NCBI GenBank assembly: GCA_029215795.1
Contig: JARDYH010000006.1
Span: 19,917,501 to 19,981,500 of the forward strand
Length of the DNA stretch: 64,000 nt
Direction of reading: 5' to 3'
Origin: Anniella stebbinsi
Taxonomy: Eukaryota > Chordata > Lepidosauria > Squamata > Anniellidae
Part shown: positions 11,901 through 23,371 of the stretch, one piece after another
How positions within the stretch are numbered: position 1 is the first letter of the stretch
Layout of the letters: each line of letters begins with the position of its first letter
The notes under the pieces: generated by a model
What the model saw: only the letters and a program-made list of their open reading frames with translations
Database searches by the model: none
What the model was told of the DNA's origin: nothing
Made by a program: the position numbers and the translations under genes

Positions 11901-12777
11901 GGTGTATATAATCAAGCTACAAATTGCTGTTCAGATAACTGTTTTCAAAGGCCTTTATTCAATGTACATGAAGGATTGGATTCTTCCAAGTTCTAGAGTA
12001 ATTGTTCTCCAAATAGAAAGGTTATCTATAATATTTTAACCTCCCAAGTGCTCAAGACTGAATTATATAACACCACATTTTATCCTGAAGATAACCATAT
12101 TCTGAGAGACACTGACTTCCCTGAGATCAACTGCTTGGCTATTTAAGATTTGAATCCAGGTCTCACAGCTCACAATCTAACACTCTAGCTAATACACCAT
12201 ATTGATTTTCCTTGTGTTTTGCAAACATGACATTCATTGAAATAGGTTGATATTTGAGTTGCACTGAATTTTGCGTAAGGCAACATTTTAAGGTACATTT
12301 AGAGTTCCTGCCTCGGAGAAATATTTAAGGAACTCTGAGGGAAGTAAAAAGTGTTAATAAAAATAGAATTTTTCAGGAAGGTTCCACACATACTACCTGC
12401 AAACAACAGATAACATGAATGCAGGACATACTGTACAGTGCTATTCATGTCCCTAGCCTCTCATCAGTACTGGAAATCATCTTTGGGGAGTTCGGAGCTA
12501 GAAAAGAAACTCCATGCAGTAGGAAAAGTTGATATTACCTGGAACTCAAGGGTGGTATCCAATATTAGAGCACACCCTTTGAAATGAAAGGGACTTAAGT
12601 GAGATTGACAGTGGATGCAACTCAGTATTACCACTGAATTCTCCAAGATGAATTTGGAGAATTTGTCCAAGAGAAACAGTTGGAGGAAACAAAAGTTTAA
12701 AGAAGACTAATGAAATTTCTCAGAGAGATTCTGTGTATTCCTAGTTGCAACAGAATGAACCCCTACTTATGAGTTAT
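8912..12777. other. No gene recognised; faint LINE/SINE traces
   Basis: There is no supported coding frame. Weak antisense L2-like 3' traces occur near 9860-10015 and 10285-10345 (tttatataccaacaccattc). A MIR-like tail is visible near 12110-12205 ('tgaatccaggtctcacagct', 'aacactctagctaatacacc'). The remainder is AT-rich single-copy DNA. Confidence 0.4.
12080..12205. repeat. MIR-like SINE/LINE tail fragment
   Basis: The words 'ttgaatccaggtctcaca' and 'acactctagctaatacacca' match the familiar tail pattern of MIR-like repeats (gene-fragment-like 'ccaggtctcc...ctaaccactacacc'). The copy is highly diverged. Confidence 0.4.
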
Positions 12778-13788
12778 ATAGAATCATAGAATTGTGGAGT
12801 TGGAAGGGGCCACAAGGATCATCTAGTCCAACCATTTGCAATGTGCAGGAAAACCAATTAAACCATCAATGAGATGTGGCTGTCCAGCCTCTTCTTAAAA
12901 ATCTCCAGAGATGGGGAATCCACAACCTCCATAGGTCCACAACCTCTGTAGGTAAATTGTTCCACTGTTGTACAGATCTTACTATCAGGAAGTTTTCCCT
13001 TATATTTAATTGAAATCTAGGTAGCTGTAACTTATACCCATTATTTTGCATCCTAATTTCTGTGGCAATGGAAAATAGTTCTTGACTATCTTCCTTGTGG
13101 CACCCTTTTATGTACCTGAACACTGCTAACATATCTCCCCTCAGCCTTCTTTTCTCCAGACTGAACATCCCAAGTTCCTTCATTCAGCCTGTCCTCAAGT
13201 CCCGGTATCATCTTTGTTGCCCTCCTCTGATCCTGTTCTAACCTGTCAATGTCCTCCTAGAAATGTGGTGCCCAAAATTGTACACAATACTCCAGGTGTG
13301 GTCTCACTAGTGTCGAGTAGAGAGGAATAAGGACTTCACGCATCCTTGATACAATGCTTCTAATGCAGCCCAGAACTGCGCTAGCCCTTCTAGTGGCCAT
13401 CTCACACTGTTGACTCATGTTCAGTTTGCTGTTGATGACCACACCCAAATCCTTCTCTGATGTAGTGCTTCTAAGCTATGAATCTCTCATCTTGTATGTG
13501 TACTCTACATTTTTCCTCCCTAAGCATAATACCTTACATTTCTGCCTGTTAAAGGACATCTTGTTCCTCTCAGCCCAGTCTTCCAACCTGTCCAAATCAG
13601 ATTGCAGTCTTATTCTGTCATCATGAGTGTTGGCCAGACCTCCCATTTTTGTGTCATCTGCAAATTTGATAAGCCCATCAATCCCATCATTCGGGTCATT
13701 AATGAAAATGTTGAATAATACTGGCCCAAGACAGAACCCCTGTGGTACCCCGCAGGTTGCAATAATAATAATAATAATAATAATAATA

Positions 13789-13821
<33 letters not shown>

Positions 13822-14215
13822 TTATTTCTTACCCGCCTCTCCATTTGGATCGAGGCGGGGAACAACAGTAAATATAAAATGTCATGTGGAACCTTGTGAA
13901 AAGCTTTACTAATAATCGAGATAGATTATTTCCACAGCATCTCCCTTGTCCACTAGAGTAGTTACCCTGTCAAAGAAGGAGACGAGATTTGTCTCACATA
14001 TCCTATTTTTGACAAAGCCATGCTGACTCTTAGTCACAGCATTGTCTTCAAGATACTTACACATTGTCTGCTTTATTACCTGCTCTAACATCTTTCCAGG
14101 GATTGATGTTAGGCTCACTCGTCAATAATTACTGGGATCCTCTTCCCCCCCTTTTTTTTTGAAAAGGGGGACTTCATTTGCTCTTCTCCAGTCCTCTTCC
14201 ATATACAATAGAAAC
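12778..14215 (-). mobile_element. CR1 LINE, 5'-truncated, with nested insertion
   Basis: The 3' end is at the left ('agaatcatagaattgtggag'), so sense is minus. ORF2 pieces include the C-terminal region ([16 protein letters not shown], then FLIVRSVQQWNNLPTE) at 12866-13183, a palm/thumb segment ([19 protein letters not shown]) at 13257-13448, and the RT core with an intact FADD box near 13656-13672 and LEDWAERNKMSFN. Upstream pieces at 13909-14118 hold SQHGFVKNR and YLDY of the fingers and palm. The copy is cut at about 14210. A separate LINE tail with a microsatellite sits inside it at 13761-13890 and replaces about 120 bp of RT sequence. Several frameshifts make it non-functional. Confidence 0.85.
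13761..13890 (-). mobile_element. L2-group LINE tail nested in CR1
   Basis: About 30 bp of (AAT)n run into 30 bp of (ATT)n, then 'ttatttcttacccgcctctc', the reverse of the hairpin plus tail seen at 8110-8170 and 22290-22385. The insertion is a very short 5'-truncated copy. It interrupts CR1 RT between VPQG and the upstream segment, so it is younger than the CR1. Confidence 0.65.
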
Positions 14216-14300
14216 ATGAGAAATGGCTTGATTCCATTTTATCAGTATCTTCAAATCCAGCACAAAACCTTTCCTTAAAGGCATCAGAGCTAAATTTGAA
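14215..14300 (-). pseudogene. Short LINE ORF2 tail remnant
   Basis: It encodes SSDAFKERF on the minus strand and shares 'ttccttaaaggcatcagagc' with 6167-6186. It lies directly upstream of the truncated CR1. Confidence 0.35.
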
Positions 14301-14416
14301 CAATTTGCATAGTTTAAAGGAAAAAGCCTACGGTTGCAGTCAAATTAAGCCCTATATGATTAGCAGTGCAATCATATGCATGCATGTGTTTAATGGGGCG
14401 TATTCCCAGGTGAGTC

Positions 14417-14501
14417 TACAATTCTGCACATATTTAGCTGGGAGTAAGTCTCATTGAACTCAGTGGAGCTTATCTTTGAGTAGACATGCATAGGATTGCA
14501 C
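14417..14501. repeat. Dispersed palindromic repeat (GGATTG family)
   Basis: One of the better-preserved copies: 'gggagtaagtctcattgaac' runs into 'cagtggagcttatctttgag' and ends 'gcataggattgcac'. A second partial copy precedes it at 14365-14416, giving two copies head to tail. Confidence 0.65.
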
Positions 14502-14586
14502 TGTAAGTGAGTTTAGGATTGCACCCTCACCGCACTTTCCTGGGGGCAGGCTCCTTTGAGTGTATTAGAACTTATTTCCAAATTAA

Positions 14587-16560
14587 TATCCAGCGGAGCT
14601 TTTCAGAGTTGTCCGAGGGCTTTTACATGCCGGCCCCAAGGACATGGTAGAACCATCTGAAGCCCACTGTAATACATTTGCTGGGCACTTCCAGAATAAA
14701 ATCTTTGGCATCCATCAGGACTTAGACTCCAGTGTTATAGCAGGTGAATCTAGTGAGGTATCCAGAACACAGGCTTGTCCTGTTTTCTTGGATGAGTTTC
14801 AGTTGGTACAGCTCGAGGACGTGGACAAGGTGCATGGACAGGTTTGTGCTACCAATTCCATATTGGATCCTTGCCCCTCTTGGCTAATAAAAGCTAGCAG
14901 GGATGGAACTGGCTGGGCCAGGGAAGTGATTAATGCCTCTTTGCAAGAGGGAGTGGTCCCAGGCCTCCTGAAAGAGGCAGCAGTGAGACCACTCCTAAAG
15001 AAATCTTCCTTGGACCCTGAAAATCTTAATTACAGGCTAGTAGCAAATGTTCCATTCCTGGGCAAGGTCCTGGAGCGGGTGGTTGCAAGCCAGCTCCAGG
15101 CACTCTTGGATGAGACTGATTATCTGGATCCATTTCAGTCGGGTTTCAGGCCTGGTTTTGGTACGGAAACAGCCTTGGTTGCCCTGTATGATGACCTATG
15201 TTGGGAGAAAGACAGGGGGAGTATGACTCTGTTGATTCTCCTTGATCTCTCAGCGGCTTTCGATACCATCGACCATGGTATCCTTCTGGGACAACTGGCT
15301 GAGTTGGGAGTGGGAGGTTCTGCACTGCAGTGGTTCTGCTCCTACTTGGCAGGTCGGCTCCAGAAGGTGGTGCTTGGGGAACATAGCTCGGCCCCGTGGA
15401 TTCTCCAGTATTGAGTTCCGCAGGGGTCAGTCTTGTCCCCCATGCTGTTCAACATCTACATGAAACTGTTGAGTGTGGTCATCCAGAGTTTTGGAGTGTG
15501 TTGTCATCAGTACGCTGATGACACGCAGCTCTATTTCTCCTTTTCATCTTCATCAGGTGAGGCTGTGGATGTGCTAAACCGGTGCCTGGCTGCAACAGTG
15601 GACTGGATGAGGGCTAATAAACTGAAACTCAGTCCAGACAAGACTGAGACGCTGTTAGTGGGTGGTTCTGCTGACCGGTTGGAGGATCTTCAACCTGTTC
15701 TTGATGGGGTTGCACTCCCCTTGAAGGAGCGAGTTCGTAGCTTGGGGGTTCTCCTAGAACCATCTCTGTCACTTGAGGCTCAGGTGGCTTCAGTGGCACA
15801 GAGTGCCTTCTACCAACTTCGGTTGGTGGCCCAGCTACGTCCCTATTTGGACAGGGATAACCTGGCTTCCGTTGTCCATGCTCTGGTAACCTCCAAGTTA
15901 GATTACTGCAATGCACTCTACATGGGGCTGCCTTTGAAGGTGGTTCGGAAGCTGCAGCTTGTGCAAAATGCAGCGGCCAGATTGATAACTGGAACCAGAA
16001 GGTCCGAGCATATAAGACCTCCTCTGTCCCACTTGCATTGGCTGCCTGTATGTTTCCAAGCCCTATTCAAAGTGCTGGTTTTAACCTATAAAGTCTTACA
16101 TAGCTTGGGACCACAATATCTGACGGAATGCCTTTCCCGACATGAACCTACCCAAACACTACGTTCAACATCTAAGGCCCTCCTCCGAATGCCTACTCCG
16201 AGGGAAGCTCGGAGGTCGGCAACAAGGAAGAGGGCCTTCTCTGTGGTGGCCCCCCAACTGTGGAACGATCTCCCTGACGAGGCCCGCCTGGCACCAACAT
16301 TGTTATCTTTTCAGCGCCAGGTCAAGACTTTCCTCTTCTCTCAGGCATTTGGCAATATCTCATGAGCCTGGGTTTGTTTTTTGTTTTTGTAGCTTTTTTG
16401 GGCTGTTGTAGCGGTTTTAAATGTATGTGTGTATTGTGTGTATGTTGTATGTTTTTGCTGTTTTAATTTTTGTATATTGTTTTTAATTGTTTTAATCCTA
16501 TGTAAACCGCCCAGAGAGCTTCGGCTATGGGGCGGTATACAAATGTAATAAATAAATATA
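14587..16560 (+). mobile_element. Young L2 LINE, 5'-truncated
   Basis: One frame runs from about 14587 to the stop at 16365, broken only by a TGA at 15412-15414 just before VPQGSVLSP (family GVPQGS, so Gly to stop). It encodes the reverse transcriptase: FQSGFRPGFGTETAL, LLDLSAAFDTIDHG (motif A), [10 protein letters not shown] (catalytic YADD, 15508-15531), [15 protein letters not shown] and a C-terminal [14 protein letters not shown] domain. The N-terminal APE endonuclease is missing through 5' truncation. The 3' UTR ends with the hairpin 'aaccgcccagagagcttcgg' and an AAATA tail. The lack of frameshifts over 1.7 kb marks a recent insertion. Confidence 0.92.
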
Positions 16561-17734
16561 AATCTGAGGATGGGGGGTGGGGGGGGTGGGAGTTCTGCCT
16601 TTTCTTTACATCATGCCATAAGAAAGAGTGCTTTAAGATGGCATTGTACTGGTGCCTTTCACTTTGGAAGTGATACAATATATTTGGAGTGATTTAAGGC
16701 AGCTGTTGGTACTATAAAGCAATGAAATGAAATTTCATGCATCTGTGATGAGAATGTAATGAAAGTTAAGTTCAGGGAAATTATCCTTGGAAACAAAGTA
16801 ATATGAGGATGTTTTTGTTTGTTTTTTTGAAGACAAATGTTTCTGTGGCTTGTTAAATGAGCTGAAGGAAAAATAATGTTATATGAGCCGGGGGGGGGGG
16901 GGGGAAAGAAATAAGAGGTAGTCTAAAATAAATTATTGGAATAAAAGAACAATGCAAATTAAAAAGTTGTTAGACAAATGTTTAGAAGCTATTAAAATGG
17001 TAACAATTTACTGTATACAAAGCACAAATAAAACAACAGATATCTGGAAAGCAGGGCTGGTGTCAGGGGTAAGCTTAGTTGCTCAGTTGCTGAGGCCCAC
17101 ACTGCTGCCATTTTCTGGAGCCCCTTGGTCCTGTCACTTATCCTCCTTGCTGTTGCTGCCCGTTCACCTGCCCTCTCCAAGCAAGCAACTACAAGAGTGA
17201 AGAGTTGGAGGAAGAGCGTCCCTTCAAATTGTTCCTTGGGGCAGTTGTATGGATTGGGCTAATACTGGGGAGGGGGGGAGTTGATAGTAAGGCAATCTTA
17301 CTTCAAAACTGTAGCCAGCAGTGCTGCAGAATGTATACAATGAATGGTTGATACAAGTGAGGATGTCAGATTGTGCTATTCTCAAGGGATTCTAAATCCT
17401 TTATTAAGTTTTGTCTATATATTTGTGTGTGCGCGTGTAGAGAGAGAGGTTGGTGTAAAGCAACAAAACAGCAAAGCGCTACATAAACATACACTATATA
17501 TAATACATCTGTATAGGCAGGTATTTTATTGGGATATAAAAACTATGAAAAAGAGAGAATCCCTGCATAGAGAGCAAACAAGAATTACTACCATGTCCCC
17601 ATAGTAACTGAAATGAGTGATGAACATAACAGTGACCATAATCCCAGGCAAACATACCATGGATTTTGTTCATACATCAGGTTGCCAAACAATGTAAAAA
17701 TGTGTGTGTGGTGGAGATTAAGGCCAATTTTTAG
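16561..17734. other. No gene recognised
   Basis: AT-rich DNA with a poly-G run at 16889-16904 and no recognised repeat body or coding frame. Confidence 0.45.
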
Positions 17735-17958
17735 GATGGAATGGCCTTGCTGTTTTAAATTTGTATTTTAATCTGTATTAATTCCTGCTGCTTGGTTTTA
17801 TTCTGGTTGTGTTTTTATATTGTATGTTATTTTGTGTTTTTAGATTGTGGTTTGTTTTATGTTTTTAAAATGATTTCATGGTTTTAATTTTTGTGAACCG
17901 CCCAGAGATCTTCGGCTATAGGGCGGTATGAAAATGCAATAAATAAATAAATAAAACC
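17735..17958 (+). mobile_element. L2 LINE 3' end
   Basis: T-rich 3' UTR, then 'gtgaaccgcccagagatctt', 'ggctatagggcggtatg' and an AATAAATAAATA tail. It matches the 3' end of the L2 copy at 16500-16560, with no body present. Confidence 0.8.
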
Positions 17959-18534
17959 TGGCATATAGCATACAGTATTTGGCCAAGTGTAGCCAAATCC
18001 GTATGTGCAATGACTCACCTGAGACTCAGCGGGCCTTCTGTTTTTGTTGCCTGTCTGGGATGGCAAAAATGGGTGTTGTCAAGTGGTTGACAGCTGAGGG
18101 AACACCATGAACAATGTCTCCATTTTGTTTTGTTTTTAAAAGTTAAAAGCGCAGGATGTATGCAAATCAAACTGGTGCTTAGGGAGGGGGGGGTCAATGC
18201 TTCCCCCTTACAATTTTCCTGCCTTAAATCATTTATTGAAGTTATTATTGACTTGCGAGGAAAGTACATACATATCTTTATGTTTTGTTCTGTGGAGCAA
18301 ATAGCTTTGGGAGAGGGGGTTCAACTCTTTGCTCCCAAGAAAATGGTATGGGAGCATATAATTCAATAACTTTCCTACGGTCACTTCTCCAATCCAATTC
18401 TCCCTTTCCCAGTGGCTGCTTTTGACTTGAAAGAATACTGGTTCTTACATGCGGGACTCCTGTGTCACAGCAATGTGGCCCTCAGATTAGATATCTGATG
18501 GGCTGACTTGGTACCTAAGAGCTTATACAAGCCT

Positions 18535-18852
18535 AGGCTGACCATATGAAAAGGAGGACAGGGCTCATGTAACTTTAACAATTGTAGAGAAAAGGGAATT
18601 TCAGCCAGTGTCATTTGTATACAATTTGTACCTGGTGAAATTCCCTCTTCATCACAACACTTAAAGCTGCAGGGGCCCTGCCCTCTTTTGTATCTGGTCA
18701 CTCTAGTATAGTGCATGCAACTTTAATTGCTTTGATGAAGAGGTGATTTCCCCAGGACTAATTGCATACAAATGACACTGGCGGAAATTCCCTTTTCTCT
18801 GCAACTGTTAAAAGTTACATGAGCCCTGTCCTCCTTTTCATATGGTCAGCCT
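18535..18852 (+). mobile_element. Four-unit palindromic DNA transposon, copy 1
   Basis: The 318-bp element starts 'aggctgaccatatgaaaagg' and ends with its complement 'ccttttcatatggtcagcct'. Perfect 10-bp direct repeats (atacaagcct) flank it at 18525-18534 and 18853-18862. Inside, one ~75-bp unit (gacc...gggctc...gggaatttc) appears four times in alternating orientation: at the left end, at about 18632-18702 (reverse), at about 18710-18760 (forward, lacking its first part) and at the right end (reverse). It encodes nothing and must have been moved in trans. The 10-bp duplication suggests a Mutator-like transposase, but that is inference. Confidence 0.85.
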
Positions 18853-18862
18853 ATACAAGCCT

Positions 18863-19755
18863 GAGGTGAGTGAGAGGCGCTATTTGCAAAATCTTTAAAG
18901 GGTGGGCAAATTGTCAGTTCTGCAATTGTATATTTATTAATGTAATGTGTTTCTAATGATGTTGTCTGACTTCTAAGAAGGCTACCACCAAGAAACAGTT
19001 ATTGTTGTCACTAATATACAGCTAGACCAGAAGGTTGAGACCACTGCAATACAGCCAGTCTTTTCTCTCCAGCATTAGCCCCCAAATAGCTATACCAAGA
19101 ATAGGGAACCTTTTTCCGATGAAGGGCTATTGACCCACAGGAAAGAGTAAATGGGGGGTTGTGGGGAGGAACCAGAGGGGCCTACATGACCAGAGAGCCA
19201 TATGATACTGAGAGCAGCATGAATTATTTTATTTCTTTATTTACAGGTTTTATATATTGCTCTATATCTGACAAGGTACCTGAGCAATGAAAAAGAAAAA
19301 TCAAAATACAGAATTAAAATATTTTAAATCAGATTATGCTAATAAAATTGTGTCTGGCAAAGGGCTGCATACAGACAACAGGTTCCCCACCCCAGATACT
19401 GATAATTCTGCATACATTTTGCTATACTATGGGAGGCATCATTTGAATTGTCTGTCCCTGGTGTCAGACTAACTTGGCGAATTCTGTTATATTGCCTACC
19501 TCAGGCTATTTTGGAAATTGGGCTGTCTGTCTGTATTGGATAGCCTGTCACATGTGTTATTCTCATCCTTTGTTTTAACAGTCACTTAGGTTTAAATTAA
19601 TCAATGAGTTGACTCATTATGGGCTTCATCCGGACAAAATTAAATGCATTTAACAGTCCAGAGGTAGGTATATCTAAGCAAAATTAATAGGCACACTGAA
19701 TGTTGCATAGGATCAGGCTATAATACTCACTGAGAGCATTTTAAAAGGAGCATTA
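18863..19755. other. No gene; weak LINE trace
   Basis: No coding frame is supported. A diverged antisense LINE-like tail (tttatttctttatttacagg) lies near 19215-19330. 'gggaacctttttccgatgaa' at about 19106 resembles a hAT terminal word. Confidence 0.4.
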
Positions 19756-19756
19756 A

Positions 19757-19985
19757 GAATGTTATTATTGTTATTATTTACATTTGTATACCGCCCCATA
19801 GCCGAAGCTCTCTGGGCGGTTTACATAAGATTAAAACATTTAAAAACAAAATACAAAAATTAAACTACAAAAACATACAATATGCACATACATTTAAAAT
19901 CACTATAATAACTTAAAAGCTATAAGCCTAAAAACAAAAAAACAGACCCAGGCTCATCAGATATTGCTAAATGCCTGGATTCCAT
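19757..19985 (-). mobile_element. L2 LINE 3' end
   Basis: An antisense TTATTA tail and 'ccgccccatagccgaagctc' are followed by the reverse of the 16350-16500 3' UTR, up to 'cagacccaggctcatcagat' and 'attgctaaatgcct'. The last words correspond to the final ORF2 codons of the young L2 copy, so the same subfamily is present here in reverse. Confidence 0.8.
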
Positions 19986-19989
19986 ATTT

Positions 19990-20195
19990 ATGGAACTAGC
20001 TGATATACCTGGTGTTGCTCAGGCCCCCTAAGACATATGTGTGTGAGGTAATCATCTTAAAGTAGTAGTCCAGTGCTAGGCCTGTGAGTTAACTTTTAAA
20101 CAAATTAAATTTGTTTCTGTTTTTCCCCTCTCTCACCCTCACAACAACTCCGCTAGGTAGATTGTGAGGTAACTTTAAAATGAATTAAATTCATT

Positions 20196-20234
<39 letters not shown>

Positions 20235-21870
20235 ACCCCGACGCAGGCCAGTTCGACCTTAAAGCTGAAGCTCTCCATGGCCCACTCGACCATCTTCTGC
20301 TTGGGGCTTTTGGCGGGTGCAGGGAAGTCTCAGAGGGCGGCTGGGTTGAAGGCCTTCGCCTGCCTCAGCCTGTGCTTCTCGCCCACCAAGTTCTCTAGCA
20401 GGAGGCTGTCCTGAAGTGTTGCGGCTGGCAAGTCTGGCCATGCCGGTCCATACTGCACTGTACAATTGGTGCCCATAGGTAGGCCATGAGAGCCAGTCGT
20501 TGATTTCAGCAACATGCCCAGCAATCTGCACCCTCCTTCCTTCTCACTCCCGATGGTGCCTAGCAACCGAGGCCGCTGGCTCCAAACACTCTCCCTTCAG
20601 GCCCAGGATGGCAAACCACTTCGAGATGATGGCCGCCAAAGCCCAGTAAATCTTCTCTCCCACCCAATGCATGCTGGGAGTTGCAGGGATAATCCTAGGT
20701 CCCTGAATAATGTGTTAATCTTTGTAGTGGGAGACAATTGGAGAGCAGGCCTTCTTTGTTGTGGTACCCTGTTTATGGATTTATTTTTATTTTTCCCAGG
20801 CAGGCTTGTCTAGTGAATGCATTGATGGCTTTCCAGTGTCAAGTAAATTTTTTTATTATTATTTTCCAGGGCCTCTTAACTGATGGAGTTTTTTATGCTG
20901 TGTTTTTCTTTCTGTCATAACTAGACCACAACATTCCAAGACAGATGCAGGAATTACTGAATACAGCTTATGGGTTGTTGTTGTTTTTGGTGAAAGCCTG
21001 ACTATGCCATTGAGACAGAAGAGTGAATGGAGGAATGACTGATAGCTGAGGCTAGAATGGAATGGTGGGCAGGGTGAGTGGCAGTTGGAGAAAGTCAGGT
21101 AGAAGGAGAACAAAGACAGTTATGAGAGGTCAGAAAAGTGAGAGCTGAGTTAGGACTGAGAGATAGTGACATGGTTTGCACATAATGACATGGTTTGCTA
21201 ACCCATGCTTTATTTAAGCCTCTCTACATGCCAGTACTATACCTCCCAGCATGCCTTTGGCAGCCTGCAGGTCCCCGTGTCCTCTGAGATGTCCTCTTGT
21301 TGCTGATGTTGCTCCTTGATAGAGTGTTGAGGAGTAGCATCGCCAAGGAGGATGCGCCCAGCTCTGGTTAATCCTGCTGGGACTGCCTCAGCCTGAGCTT
21401 CTCAACCACCAAGTGCCCCATCAGGAGCCTGTACTGAAGGCCCAGGGGTGGGCCGAGCACTTTCCCCCTTTTGTCGGGTCTGTTTCTGGGCATGTGCAGA
21501 GTGCCTCCCCTTCCCCCTCCCTCTTAAGGGCGAAGGCTGAGTATTTGCCTCCCCCAGATTCTGAGAAACCAGTGATATCAGGACAGGGTGCCTTTGAGCA
21601 TGTTCAGCCTCTCAAAGTCACACTGTTGTATTTAGTTACGATTTTAAAACCACACACAGCAGGTGGGAGGAGGCACTGCAAATGAATGCAGCCCAGTTAT
21701 GCGGGCTGTTTACTTTTATGTGGAATTGGGTTGAATGCTCAAGACCAACCTTAGGAGTCGGGGTTGTGAAAGACATGCAGCGACCACCTGCCCACACACA
21801 ATGGCTGCCAAAGGCATGCTGGGAGTTGTAGGCATAAGCCTTGGTTTTTATTAAATTCTTTAAAAATACT
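19990..21870. repeat. Composite GC-rich repeat region of unknown class
   Basis: The block begins near 'atacctggtgttgctcaggc' and holds a (TC)n tract (20197-20231). Two related segments lie about 1 kb apart (20345-20420 and 21371-21440, sharing 'ctgcctcagcctg' and 'gcttctc..ccaccaag'). A 23-bp exact inverted repeat is at 21243-21265 and 21803-21825. The minus strand of the left segment encodes SPKQKMVEWAMESF and, beyond a stop, ENLVGEKHRLRQAKAF, which looks like decayed coding sequence. No family was recognised. Confidence 0.45.
20197..20231. repeat. (TC)n microsatellite
   Basis: About seventeen uninterrupted TC units. Confidence 0.95.
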
Positions 21871-22136
21871 TAAAACTCAAAATTCTGTGTTTTTATATTT
21901 TTCTGGTACATTGCACAACCAGACATATCGACATGTGAAATTTTGAGTTTCTAACTCGTTTGGAAGTGGGTAAACATTTCCGGACATACATCGCACACAC
22001 ATACTTTCTGCTTTATAGGTAGAGACTACACACACACACACACGGAAAATGCAAAACCTAAAGTTCTCAGTCTGTTCCCATGTAATACCAGTGCATAGTC
22101 TTTTAGTTAACAGTCTTTTAGTTAACAGTCTTTTAG

Positions 22137-22385
22137 AATTTAAGAAAGCCATAAAGACTGTTCTCTTCCGGCGGGCATATCCAGTGGAATTTTAGAATGT
22201 TTTTAGGATGTTTTAGGATGTTTTAATGCAGTTTTAATAATGTGTGTCATGTTTTAATCAGTTTTATGTATTTTATTATATTGTTGTTCCCTGCCTCGAT
22301 CTAAACGGAGAGGCGGGTAAGAAATAAATTATTATTATCATCATTTATTATTATCATCATCATTATTATTATTATTGTTGTTGTT
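22137..22385 (+). mobile_element. L2-group LINE 3' end with (ATT)n tail
   Basis: The ORF2 terminus reads KKAIKTVLFRRAYPVEF then stop. A T-rich 3' UTR follows, with 'ctgcctcgatctaaacggag' and an ATT/ATC/GTT tail. It is a sister of the copies at 7985 and 13761. Confidence 0.8.
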
Positions 22386-23371
22386 GTTTGAGCTACAAGA
22401 ATGGTCCCTGTTCTCACTCACTCTGATACGTTATTCCCTAGTTTGCAACAAACCATAGTTTGTTGTTATATCTGAATCAGCAAACTAGCTTGTATTTGCC
22501 TTCTAAGCCAGGGTTGGAAATGCCTGTTACAATATGGGGGGGAAAAACCCTTTATCATAGAAAACTGGTAGGACAGACTGGTCTTAGTTGGACCCGAACA
22601 TTTTGAAAGCTGTATACACAGTTGCATAGGCTCCCTCTACAAGATTTTGCTTTGACGCCCACTTCCCCGATTATGTGCATCTCCTGACAATCACTTTTAT
22701 GCCTAATACCTATATATGAGAAGTGTTGAAGCGCATTACTGGCTGTATGTTGGAAGTTGCCAGGAGGAGACAGGAAATAAAACTAAACAAAAAATTGGGA
22801 GGTTTTCCCAGCGAAGGGGCAGTTCTATGCATGACATCAAGACCATCTGATCGTTAATGCGCCTCCTCACAAAATTGTTTACACGGACATAAGGCACTCT
22901 TACTCCCGTGATAAATTAAAAGTCGCTATTTAATGCACATTTGAAAATGCGAATAATCGGAGATAAAACGCGCCTGGACCCCTGATTTGCGCTCCGCTCT
23001 TGTAGAGGTAAATTTGGTAATGTGCCTTGAAAGAGCTTTAAATCGCTCTTGTAGAGGCACCCAGAGTCAGTAAGTGGGTGTGGAATAACTGGCAAGAAAC
23101 CAACCCTTGACAATGAAACCCTTGGAGATTATGGGATGGAACTTTCTTTTTTTCTTCATTTGATAGACCACACCTAAGAAGCATTATGAGAAAATCATTC
23201 ATAGCTGCTTTTGCAACATCACCAGAAGACATTATATCCATGTTATCTGAGACAATGAAGTCCTCTGGAAGACTACATCAAATGACTGGCCTGTAAAAAA
23301 ATTTCACCTTCTGGCATGGCAGGTCTGAAACAAGTTTGCAGCTCCATTTCTGTATGCTTGTTGCTGATATT
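22386..23371. other. No gene recognised
   Basis: Single-copy-looking DNA. A small palindrome (acaaaccatagtttgttgt) sits near 22448. No coding frame has family support. Confidence 0.4.

Noticed and set aside
13627..13899. Poly-Ile protein on either strand
   Set aside because: It is translation of the (AAT)n(ATT)n tract.
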